Source: Billgrantia desiderata
GTDB taxonomy: Bacteria > Pseudomonadota > Gammaproteobacteria > Pseudomonadales > Halomonadaceae
Assembly (NCBI GenBank): GCA_011742915.1
Contig: JAAQTN010000006.1
Span: 95,094-159,093, forward strand
Reading direction: 5' to 3'
Length of the DNA stretch: 64,000 bases
In this document: positions 11,017-20,000 of the stretch, piece after piece
Position numbering within the stretch: position 1 is the stretch's first letter
Layout of the letters: every line of letters starts with the position of its first letter
Position numbers and translations under genes: made by a program
The notes under the pieces: model-generated
What the model was told of the DNA's origin: nothing
Databases searched by the model: none
What the model saw: the letters and a program-made list of their open reading frames with translations, nothing else

Positions 11017-11732
11017 GCCTGCTCCCGGCGGCAGTGCACCAGATAGTTGACCGACACGTCGCTTGCCGACAGGCGATAGCGCCGCGTCAGGGGATTGTAG
11101 ACCAGGCCGCTCTGTTCACGGACGCTGAGGCCATGCTCGCGGCACCATCCGGCAAGCTCGGAAGGGCGAATGAACTTGCGGTACTCGTGCGTGCCGCGGG
11201 GCAGCATCTGCAGCAGGTATTCGGCAGCGACGATGGCCAGGGCGTAGGCCTTGGGGTTGCGGTTGATGGTCGAGAAGAAGAGGTGTCCGCCGGGCTTGAC
11301 CAGGGTCGCGCAGGCCTGGATCACCGAGCCCGGGTCGGGCACGTGCTCGAGCATCTCCATGCAGGTCACCACGTCATATTCGCCGGGATGTTCGGCGGCC
11401 ATGGCCTCGGCGCTGGCCTGGCGATATTCCACCTCGACGCCGCTCTCCAGCGCATGCAGGCGGGCCACGCCAAGCGGTGCCTCGCCCATGTCCACACCGG
11501 TGACACGAGCGCCGCGATGGGCCATGGCTTCGGCAAGGATGCCGCCACCGCAGCCGACGTCCAGCACCTTGCGCCCGGCCAGGCCGCAGCGGGCATCGAT
11601 GAAATCCAGACGCAGCGGATTGATGTCATGCAGCGGCTTGAACTCGCTCTGAGGGTCCCACCAGCGGCTGGCCAGAGCCTCGAACTTGGCGATCTCGCCC
11701 TGGTCGACGTTGTGGTGGAAACTTGCACTCAT
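11013..11732 (-). CDS. ubiG: Ubiquinone biosynthesis O-methyltransferase UbiG
   Basis: SAM-dependent enzyme doing both O-methylations in ubiquinone synthesis. The SAM motif is [14 protein letters not shown], with the family N-terminus ([19 protein letters not shown]). Start ATG at 11732 ([17 protein letters not shown]) follows GGAGAG and gives 239 aa; an upstream in-frame extension to 11792 lacks conservation. It heads a two-gene operon with mupP. Confidence 0.95.
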   Translation of the reverse strand: MSASFHHNVDQGEIAKFEALASRWWDPQSEFKPLHDINPLRLDFIDARCGLAGRKVLDVGCGGGILAEAMAHRGARVTGVDMGEAPLGVARLHALESGVEVEYRQASAEAMAAEHPGEYDVVTCMEMLEHVPDPGSVIQACATLVKPGGHLFFSTINRNPKAYALAIVAAEYLLQMLPRGTHEYRKFIRPSELAGWCREHGLSVREQSGLVYNPLTRRYRLSASDVSVNYLVHCRREQA

Positions 11733-11887
11733 GTGATCTCTCCGTGTCAATTGGGCTGGCACCCTGGCAACATTCTTTACCTTCGGTATCATGCGCTATT
11801 GTACCCGTAGCTGCCCGGGCTTTCCCATGATGGAATCTAGGACAGGCCCGGGGCAGCTTCTTTCCACCAACCGACAAGGAAGGCACC

Positions 11888-12778
11888 ATGATCCGCAAGG
11901 CCGTTCTGCCCGTTGCTGGTTTCGGCACCCGCTGTCTGCCGGCTTCGAAGGCGATCCCCAAGGAGATGATCACCATCGTCGATCGTCCCGTGATCCAGTA
12001 TGTGGTCGACGAGGCGGTCAAGGCCGGTATCCGCGACATCGTGCTGGTGACCCACGCCAGCAAGAGCGCCATCGAGAACCACTTCGACACCCATTTCGAA
12101 CTGGAGGCCACCCTCGAGGCCAAGAACAAGCAGGAGCTGCTCGATGAGCTGCGCTCCATCGTCCCCGCCGACGTCAACATCATCAGCGTACGCCAGCACG
12201 AGCCGCTGGGTCTCGGCCATGCCGTGCTCTGCGCGCGTCCGGTGATCGGTGACGACGAACCGTTCGCGGTGCTGCTCCCCGACGTGCTGGTGGATGATGA
12301 TGGTCTGTCTCGCAACGACCTCGCCGGCATGCTCGACGCCTACGAAGCCACCGGACGCTCGCAGCTGATGGTCGAGGACGTGCCGTGGGAGAACGTGCAC
12401 AAGTACGGCATCGTTAGCCCCGAAGGCGAGCCGCCAGCAGCCGGCAAGTCCTGCCCGCTGGCCGGTGTGGTCGAGAAGCCGGCTCGGGAGCAGGCCCCGT
12501 CCAACCTGGCCGTTATCGGCCGCTACGTGCTGCCGGGCAGCATCTTTGCGCTGCTGGCCGAGACGCCGCCCGGGGCCGGCGACGAGATCCAGCTCACCGA
12601 CGCCATCGAGACGCTGCGCCAGCGCGAGGGGGTCGATGCCTGGCGCATGTGCGGCAAGACCTACGACTGTGGGCATCAGTTGGGCTATCTCGAGGCCACG
12701 TTGGTATACGCCCGGCGCCATCCTCGTTTCGGCGAGGGATTCCGCGAGCTGCTCGCTCGCTATAGCCAAGCGGGGTAA
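11888..12778 (+). CDS. galU: UTP-glucose-1-phosphate uridylyltransferase
   Basis: Makes UDP-glucose from UTP and glucose-1-phosphate for envelope polysaccharides. The nucleotidyltransferase signature AVLPVAGFGTRCLPASKAIPK is at residues 5-25, followed by VDRPVIQYVVDEA and later GDEIQLTDAI. AAGGAAGG lies just upstream of the ATG. 296 aa is normal. The next gene, 5 bp downstream, is a degenerate UDP-glucose dehydrogenase relative, probably cotranscribed. Confidence 0.96.
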   Translation: MIRKAVLPVAGFGTRCLPASKAIPKEMITIVDRPVIQYVVDEAVKAGIRDIVLVTHASKSAIENHFDTHFELEATLEAKNKQELLDELRSIVPADVNIISVRQHEPLGLGHAVLCARPVIGDDEPFAVLLPDVLVDDDGLSRNDLAGMLDAYEATGRSQLMVEDVPWENVHKYGIVSPEGEPPAAGKSCPLAGVVEKPAREQAPSNLAVIGRYVLPGSIFALLAETPPGAGDEIQLTDAIETLRQREGVDAWRMCGKTYDCGHQLGYLEATLVYARRHPRFGEGFRELLARYSQAG

Positions 12779-12783
12779 GTATC

Positions 12784-14076
12784 ATGCGCGTACAGATACA
12801 TGGCAGCGAACTGGCGGCGGCTACGGCCGCCGCAGCGCTCTCCTGGGTCGGCCACCAGGTCCGTTGGGTACCGCATGCCTCGATGCGCTGGCCGGCACTG
12901 CAGGCCGCCGACTGGCTGCGAAGAGAGCCTGATCTGCTCGAGCGTCTGGAGGAGGGGCTGGAGCAGGGCACCCTGAGCCTGGCCAATGGCGAGGGTTCGA
13001 ACCCAGGCGAAGCGATCGACATTCTCTGGCTCGCGCTGTCGCCGGAACAGCGTGAGGAGGCCGACGAGCTGGTGGCGGAGGTCGCCGGGAGCCAGCAAGG
13101 CGCGCTCATTCTCATCAACAACTCCACCTTTCCGGTGGGCGAGACCGAACGCCTGGAGATACGCCTCGGTGGCAACGGCCGGCGCGCCGTCGCTCTGGTC
13201 GACATGATCGAGGAGGGGCGCGCCTGGGCCAGCTTCACCCGTCCCGGTCGCTGGCTGCTGGGCTGCGACGACGAGCATGCCGAGGCGCAGGTCCGCGAGC
13301 TGTTGAGAGCGTTCAATCGGCGGCGTGACGTGATGCAGCTCATGCCGCGGCGTGCCGCGGAGCTGACCAAGCTGGCGACGATCGGCATGCTGGCGACCCG
13401 TATCAGCTACATGAACGAGATTGCCGGACTGGCCGACAGCCTGGGGGTCGACGTGGAGTTCGTGCGCCAGGGGATGGGCGCGGACTCCCGCATCGGGTAC
13501 GAATACCTCTACCCAGGCTGCGGCTTCGGCGGGCCGCATTTCTCCCGCGATCTGATGCGTCTGGCCGATGTTCAGGAGGCCAGCGGGCGTCAATCCGCGC
13601 TGCTCGAACAGGTGCTGGACATCAACGAGCAGAAGAAGGAGACCCTGTTCCGCAAGCTGTGGACTCATTTCCACGGCCAGCTCGAAGGGCGCACCGTGGC
13701 GATCTGGGGGGCCGCTTTCAAGCCCGGCTCGGCGCGTATCGACCATGCACCGGTGCTGACCCTGCTGCGGGCGCTGTGGGCCCAGGGGGTGCGAGTGCAG
13801 CTGCACGATCCGGCAGCCGTGCCGGCACTGCGCGCCGAGGTGGGGGATCATCCCCTGCTCAGCCTGTTCGACGGCGACCCGTACGCCGCCTGCGAGAATG
13901 CCGACGCGCTGATGCTGGTCACCGAGTGGAAGCACTACTGGAATCCCGACTGGTCGCGACTGGCCGGTTTGCTCAACGAGAAGCTGCTGCTGGACGGACG
14001 CAACATCTACGACCCCGCCCATGTGGCCAGCTGGGGGCTGGTCTATCGCGGTATCGGTCGGCGTGCCGAACCCTGA
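12784..14076 (+). CDS. UDP-glucose dehydrogenase-family protein lacking the catalytic Cys
   Basis: Full-length (430 aa) relative of UDP-glucose/GDP-mannose dehydrogenases, recognisable from ELTKLATIGMLATRISYMNE, the FGG motif region, the C-terminal KPGSARIDHAPVLTLLRAL and LLDGRNIYD. Key residues are altered. The Rossmann GxGYVG loop reads HGSELAAAT. The asparagine of the NAFLA helix is missing. In CGFGGPHFSRD the nucleophilic cysteine of the usual GGxCFPKD is His252 (codon 13537-13539). It is unlikely to oxidise UDP-glucose; a regulatory or binding role is possible. Translation is probably coupled to galU, which ends 5 bp upstream. Confidence 0.85.
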   Translation: MRVQIHGSELAAATAAAALSWVGHQVRWVPHASMRWPALQAADWLRREPDLLERLEEGLEQGTLSLANGEGSNPGEAIDILWLALSPEQREEADELVAEVAGSQQGALILINNSTFPVGETERLEIRLGGNGRRAVALVDMIEEGRAWASFTRPGRWLLGCDDEHAEAQVRELLRAFNRRRDVMQLMPRRAAELTKLATIGMLATRISYMNEIAGLADSLGVDVEFVRQGMGADSRIGYEYLYPGCGFGGPHFSRDLMRLADVQEASGRQSALLEQVLDINEQKKETLFRKLWTHFHGQLEGRTVAIWGAAFKPGSARIDHAPVLTLLRALWAQGVRVQLHDPAAVPALRAEVGDHPLLSLFDGDPYAACENADALMLVTEWKHYWNPDWSRLAGLLNEKLLLDGRNIYDPAHVASWGLVYRGIGRRAEP

Positions 14077-14172
14077 GAGAGCTCGACGCGTTGAGGTGGC
14101 AGTGTGCGCGCAGGCGTGCAACCTGCTTACAATGGTGGGGCGCCTGCCGCACCTGCCCACAAGGAGTTCGAC

Positions 14173-15111
14173 ATGCCCGAAGCGCGTCCTTCCGAGCGAC
14201 GTCCCATCGTGCCCGATCCCGATAGCAGCCTGACGAGACCGCGCCGCCCAATGGCGCCCCAGCCCCGCCTGTGGCCGCTGAAGTTTGCCGTGCTGCTGCT
14301 GCTGGTCATGCTGGTTGGGGTGAGCTGGTTGGGATGGCAGGAGCGGGAGCGCATGAATGCGCAGATGCAACAGATCAGCGCCGAGATGTCCAACGTCCAT
14401 GCCCGGTTCGATGCCGAGGAGGGCCGCGGTGAACGGTTCGAGCGTCTCGAGTCGCGACTCTCCGCCGTCATGGATCATGCCGAATCCCTGGTGGCCCGCA
14501 TGGCCAGCCTGGAAGTCGACGTACAGCAGGTCGGCGAGCGGGACGGCTCGCGATTCGCAGCCATCGACGAACGCATCGACGACCTTGCTCTACGGGTCGA
14601 TGAACTTTCCGGCAACGTCGAGCGGATAGTCACCGAGGCCGAAGACCGCGAGGCGCTGCTCGGCGCCGTTCGCTCATCGCTGAATGCCCTCGAGCGGGCA
14701 GGTGAAGAGGGGCGCGAGGTCTTGGCGGCCAGAATCGATGCACTGGCCGAAGATGATCAAAGTGTTGTACAACATATAGAGGAACTGCAGAGCGCTCAGG
14801 AAACTCTGGCAGAGCAGCAGCAGGGCGTGAGAGCATCGCTCGATGAGCGGCTCGAAGCCCTGGACGAGCATGTCCAGCAGCTCGTCGAGCAGCAGCTTGC
14901 CGCCCTGGAGGAAACGTTCCTGGCTCGGGAAGCAGCGCTGGAGGAACGGCTCGAGACGTTGGCCGGCGACATTGCGGCGGCCGCCGACGCCGACGACGCC
15001 ACCCAGGCCGTCGAAGAGCTGCGCGCCAGGCTGGCAGGCATCGATACGGAACTGCGCGAGCTGCGCCAGGAGCAGCTGTCGCTGAGCGCCGGGCTGGAGG
15101 CCCTACGGTAG
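14173..15111 (+). CDS. Membrane-anchored coiled-coil protein, unknown function
   Basis: Not recognised as a named family. ATG 14173 has AAGGAG 6 bases upstream and gives 312 aa. Residues 1-34 are polar and basic; one transmembrane helix follows (LKFAVLLLLVMLVGVSW, about 36-52). The rest is an almost continuous acidic coiled coil rich in Glu, Ala, Leu and Arg (for example RFERLESRLSAVMDHAESLV and EERLETLAGDIAAAADADDA), so most of it should lie in the periplasm as a rod. It sits between the galU-ugd-like pair and tamA, so an envelope role is plausible but inferred only from context. Confidence 0.75.
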   Translation: MPEARPSERRPIVPDPDSSLTRPRRPMAPQPRLWPLKFAVLLLLVMLVGVSWLGWQERERMNAQMQQISAEMSNVHARFDAEEGRGERFERLESRLSAVMDHAESLVARMASLEVDVQQVGERDGSRFAAIDERIDDLALRVDELSGNVERIVTEAEDREALLGAVRSSLNALERAGEEGREVLAARIDALAEDDQSVVQHIEELQSAQETLAEQQQGVRASLDERLEALDEHVQQLVEQQLAALEETFLAREAALEERLETLAGDIAAAADADDATQAVEELRARLAGIDTELRELRQEQLSLSAGLEALR

Positions 15112-15157
15112 GATCGCCGGGGCCAGGGCAGGCCGGCAGCAGTCAAGACGGGAAGCC

Positions 15158-17047
15158 GTGAATATGGGAAGAGGCGTGATTTCACGCATGGGGGCGGCGG
15201 CCCTGTGTCTTGGCATGGCGCATGGAGCGCTGGCACTCGAGGCACGAATCGATGGAGTGACGGATCCGGTTGCGGAGAATATCCGTCACTATCTCAGCGA
15301 ACTGGAGGCCGCCCAGTACGACCGCCGTCGCCTCGAAGGCGTGGTGGTGCGTCGTACCCGCGAGGCCATGCGCGTCTACGGCTACTACGAGCCGCGTATA
15401 AGCCCACGGCTCGATCAGCAGGAGCCGCCGCGTTACGTCGAGCTGGCCATCGATCCCGGCCCGCAGGTGACCGTGCAGGTGCTCGAAGTCAGCATCGAGG
15501 GTGACGCCGCCCGCGACGAGCCCTTTCGTGACACCGTGGACGAACTGCCCCTCCAGGTGGGTGATCCGCTGGAGCATGCGCCCTGGGATCGCATGCGCAA
15601 CCGCTTGGCCAACCTCGCCCTGGAACGGGGCTACTTCGACTGGTCCTTCACCGACCGCCGCATGGAAGTGCGGCCCTTCGACGAAAGCGCCAGGCTCTAC
15701 CTCACGCTCGACAGCGGCCGACGCTACACCTTCGGCAACATCACCATTCGCGGCCACCATATCGTCGAAGATCGCTTGCGCAACATCGCGCCCTTCGAGC
15801 CCGGCCAGCCCTATCTTGCCGGTCAGGTGGCGCTGTATGCCCAGCGGCTCGGGCAGACCAACTGGTTCAGCTCCGTCAGCGTACGGCCAAGGCTCGATGC
15901 CCGCCGCGAGCTTGCCCTGGCCCCGCCAACCGTAGGTTGGTGGAATGCCGTGGCGACCGAGGGCGAGGCCGCACTGCCGCAGGTGCCTTCGACGCGCACC
16001 GCACTGGCGACCGGCCCCCGGCTCTCCGCCTCGGCGTTGGCTGCCGTTGCGCGGCTGCACGCACCGGAGCAGCCCAGCATGCCGATCGACGTATCCCTGG
16101 CCCCGGCCGATCGTCACCAATTCGAAACCGGCATCGGCTATGCCACCGATGTGGGGCCGCGCCTGAGCTTCGGTTGGAATCAGCCGTGGATCAACCGCTT
16201 TGGGCACAGCCTCGAGCACGACCTGTTCGTCTCGCAGCCGGAGCAGCAGTTCACCGGTACCTATCTGCTGCCGCTCGACGACCCGCTGCGCGATCAGTAT
16301 CGCTTCCAGTACGGCCTGCGTCACCGCGACAACCAGGACACCCGTACCAACGAGGTCACCCTGGAAGCGGCACGACGCTGGGAGTTCGACAACCGCTGGG
16401 TGCAGACGCTGTTCGTGCGTGCCACCTACGAAGACTTCACCCAGGGGGGCGAGGCGGAAAGCGTCTTCATCTACTACCCGGGGGTGAGTTGGTCGCGCAC
16501 CCGCACGCGCGATCCCCGCTTTCCCACCTGGGGCGATCGTCAGCGCATCACCTTCGAGTATTCGGACAGCGTGTGGGGCTCCGATGCGGACTTCCTGCGG
16601 ATGACGGGCAATACCGAATGGATCCGCATGCTGGGCGAGAACCTGCGTTTCGTCACCCGACTCGGCGTGGGGGCCATCGAAACCGATGACTTCTCCCAGG
16701 TGCCGCCCTCGCTGCGCTTCTTTGCCGGAGGCGACCGTTCGGTAAGGGGTTACGGCTTCGAGACCCTGGCACCACGCAACGAAGAGGGTCTGATACGCGG
16801 CGGTCAGCAGATGCTGGTCGGCAGTGCCGAGCTGCAGCGGCGTGTCACCGGCAACTGGTGGGGAGCCGCCTTCGTCGACAGCGGCGATGCCTTCGACGAC
16901 TGGTGGCCGGAAACGCTGAATACCGGTGCCGGCCTCGGCGTCAGGTGGATTTCCCCCGTCGGGCCGGTACGTTTCGATATCGCTCACCCCTTCGATGACG
17001 AGGAGAACTCGTGGCGTCTGCACTTCGCCATCGGCCCGGAATTCTGA
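15158..17047 (+). CDS. tamA: Translocation and assembly module outer-membrane protein TamA
   Basis: Omp85-family outer-membrane protein that works with TamB. A signal peptide ends near ALALEA, three POTRA domains follow (about 30-270), and a C-terminal 16-strand barrel has the conserved RFFAGGDRSVRGYGFETL loop and ends with FAIGPEF. GTG 15158 follows GGGAAGCC; ATG 15164 is an alternative. Between the last POTRA (VSVRPRLDARRELA) and the barrel start there is an extra Ala/Pro-rich stretch of about 50 residues not expected from the E. coli protein. tamB begins 2 bp after the stop. Confidence 0.94.
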   Translation: MNMGRGVISRMGAAALCLGMAHGALALEARIDGVTDPVAENIRHYLSELEAAQYDRRRLEGVVVRRTREAMRVYGYYEPRISPRLDQQEPPRYVELAIDPGPQVTVQVLEVSIEGDAARDEPFRDTVDELPLQVGDPLEHAPWDRMRNRLANLALERGYFDWSFTDRRMEVRPFDESARLYLTLDSGRRYTFGNITIRGHHIVEDRLRNIAPFEPGQPYLAGQVALYAQRLGQTNWFSSVSVRPRLDARRELALAPPTVGWWNAVATEGEAALPQVPSTRTALATGPRLSASALAAVARLHAPEQPSMPIDVSLAPADRHQFETGIGYATDVGPRLSFGWNQPWINRFGHSLEHDLFVSQPEQQFTGTYLLPLDDPLRDQYRFQYGLRHRDNQDTRTNEVTLEAARRWEFDNRWVQTLFVRATYEDFTQGGEAESVFIYYPGVSWSRTRTRDPRFPTWGDRQRITFEYSDSVWGSDADFLRMTGNTEWIRMLGENLRFVTRLGVGAIETDDFSQVPPSLRFFAGGDRSVRGYGFETLAPRNEEGLIRGGQQMLVGSAELQRRVTGNWWGAAFVDSGDAFDDWWPETLNTGAGLGVRWISPVGPVRFDIAHPFDDEENSWRLHFAIGPEF

Positions 17048-17049
17048 GA

Positions 17050-20000
17050 ATGCGTCTATTGCTGTGGTCGTTGCTCCGTCTGCTGATCGTGCTGCCGTTG
17101 ATGGCCATCGGCATACTCTTCCTCGTGCTGGGTCTGGCTCTGTCGCCATGGGGGGCCGGCTTGCTGCTCGAAGAAGGGGCCAAACGCGGTTTCTACCAGT
17201 TGGAGCGTGTCGAAGGGGCGCCGCTGGATCGTCTCGTGCTGCATGGGTTTCAGATCGAGGCGGGGCCTGCCGACATCGCCGCCGAACGGCTCGAGCTCAT
17301 CTGGGCGGACGACTGCCTGCTGCGGGGGCGCCTGTGTGTCGAGCGCCTGGTCATGCAGGGTGGGCGGGTCGCGTTGCGGCCAGGGCAGCCAGAGGAGCCG
17401 GCCGCGGCACCTGCGCCGGACGAGACCGGGGCGAGCGATCCGATCCGTTTGCCGTTCCCCATGGAGGTACGCGAACTGGTGCTGGTGGATACCAGGGTGA
17501 GTCTGGCCGACGGCACGCATGTCGCACTCGCTCAGTTGAACACCACCGCCATGGCCGAGAACTCAGGACTGCAACTCGGTGCTTCACGAGCCGAAGGCCT
17601 GAACGTGACGCTGCCTGCCAATGCCGAAGCCAATGTCGAAGCCAATGCCAATGCCAATGCCGAAGCCGTGGTGGAAAGGGCGGATGAGGTGGCCGCGGAG
17701 ACGGCGCAGCCGCCGTTCCGCTTTCCGCTCGACATCTCGGCGCCTGAGCTGGTCATTGAAGACGTCGCGCTGCGGCTGGGCGACGGTACCCAAGTTGGCT
17801 GGAACAGACTGCATACCGGCATCGAGGCCGAGGGCGAACGGCTGACGCTGCTGCCCACACGCCTCGAGCGGCTGCAGGTCAGCCTGCCAGCGGGCGGGGC
17901 CGAGCAACTGGCGCTGGAGGCGCCGGCAGGCACGCCGGCGTTGAGCGCTCAGGCACTGGCCGCCGCCGAGACCGTTGGTTCGGCACCGGTGCCGACCGAG
18001 GCAGGTGAGCCCGAAGTGCCACTGGCGCAGCGCGAGCGCATTGTGCTGCCGGAAATCGTCCTGCCCTTGACGATAGCGGCACCGCGCATCCATCTCGATG
18101 GCGTCGAGCTGCGGGGGCCGCTCGATTATGACCTGCGCCATCTCACCCTGGCCTTCGAGGCCAGCGGCCAGGTGGTCGAGATCGTCGCTCTGGAAGCCGC
18201 CAGCCTGGACGCCGACGTCAGACTCGGTGCGCGCGTCGAATTGCGTGACGATTACCCGCTCCAGGCGCGGCTGGAGGCCGCGCTGTGGCTGCCGGAGCTG
18301 ATGCCCGAATTGGCCGGGCAGCGGCTCGACCTCAGGCTCGACGGCACGCTGGCCGAGCTCGACGCCGAACTCGTGGCGCGCGGCCCGGTGAGCACGCGGC
18401 TGACCGCTCAGGCCGATGTGCTCGACCCGGAAGTGCCTTTCTCCGCCAGGATGAGCAGCGAATTCCTGCAGTGGCCGCTGCCGATGGCGGCCGCCTTCGC
18501 CGAAGAGGATGAAGCGCTCGACGATCCCTATGTGATCGAGGATCTCGACCTGCGTCTATCGGGCACTCTCGAGCAGTACAGCGCGGCACTCTCGGCGCGG
18601 GTCGAGGGGCCGGAGGTGCCGCTGACCCGGATTGCCCTGACCGGTAGCGGCGACCTGGAACACTTCGCCTGGACCCCGCTGTCCCTGAGCCTGGGCAATG
18701 CTTCGGTGGTCAGCCGCGGAAGCATCGAATGGCATGACGGCCTGGTGCTCGATGCCACCGTGCGCCTCGACAACCTCGACCCCGGGCAGTTCACCGATGC
18801 CATGCAGGGGCGCCTCAGCGGCAATATGGACCTCGCCTTCAGCCAGACCGAAGCGGGCTGGCAGCTGCACGTGCCGCGGCTGGCCATCGACGGTCAGCTG
18901 CAGGAACTGCCGCTGTCGCTGCGGGCACGTCTGGCCGGGGACAGTGACATGCGCTGGCAGGTACAGGAGTTCGATTTCCGCCAGGGGCAGAACCGTATCA
19001 CCGTTGCCGGCGCGATCACCGAGCAGCGCATGGACCTCAGCGGCGACATCTCGCTGACCGGGCTTGACAGCCTGCACGACGATCTCAGCGGCAGCCTGAC
19101 CGGACGCTTCCGCACCGCCGGCACGCTGAGCAGCCCGCGCCTGGAGATCGACCTGCGGGGCCAGACGCTGGCGTTTGCCGAGAATCGCCTCGAGGCGCTG
19201 CAGCTCACTGCCAGCGTTCAGGGGCTGGACGACCCGAGCCTCGATGGCAATCTCGCCATCGAGCGGCTCAACGCGGGTGGCCAGCGTTTCAGTGAGTTGT
19301 CGCTGGCCTTGTCCGGGCGGCTGTCGTCCCATCGCGCCGAGTTGACGGCGCTTGCCGGGCGAGGCATGCCGCTGTCGCGGGCGTCGCTCGTGCTCGAGGG
19401 CGGGCTCTCCACCGAGCGCCAGCGCTATAGCGGTCGCATCGATCCGCTGGAGGTCGATACCGATTACGGCGAGATGCGCCTAGACGACCCCGTGGCCTTC
19501 TCAGTGGACCTGGCGACGGCCCGTGCTCAGGTGCAGCCGTTCTGCCTGCGTCGAGAGCAGGGCGGACGTCTGTGCCTGGAGGACACGCTGCAGGCCGGCG
19601 CCGATCAAGGCCAGGTAAGCCTGGCCGTGCGCGGGCTGCCCATGAGCATGTTCAACGAGTGGCTGCCGGAGGACTGGCGCGCCAGCGGCGAGACCGACCT
19701 GCAGCTGCAGGCGCGCTGGCGGCAGGGCGGTCGCCAGTGGAGCGCCGAGGCGGATCTGGCCAGCCAGCTCGACCTGGAAGGGGTGGATATCTATGGCCAG
19801 CCCTGGTCGATGCCCGCCACCCGCCTCGCCGTGCGGCTGGATGCCACCCAGGCGCGTATGGCACTCGACCTCGAGCTCGGCCTTGGCGATGCCGGGAGGC
19901 TGGCACTCGATCTCGATCTGAATGACCCGCTGGGCAGCGGTGAGCTTACCGGTAGCCTCGTCGTCGACGCTCTCGACCTGTCTCGCTACCGGACGCTGGC

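Noticed and set aside
15182-17149. A 655-codon open frame antisense to tamA
   Set aside because: Same GC-rich antisense effect; no ribosome-binding site or recognisable domain, and tamA accounts for the region.
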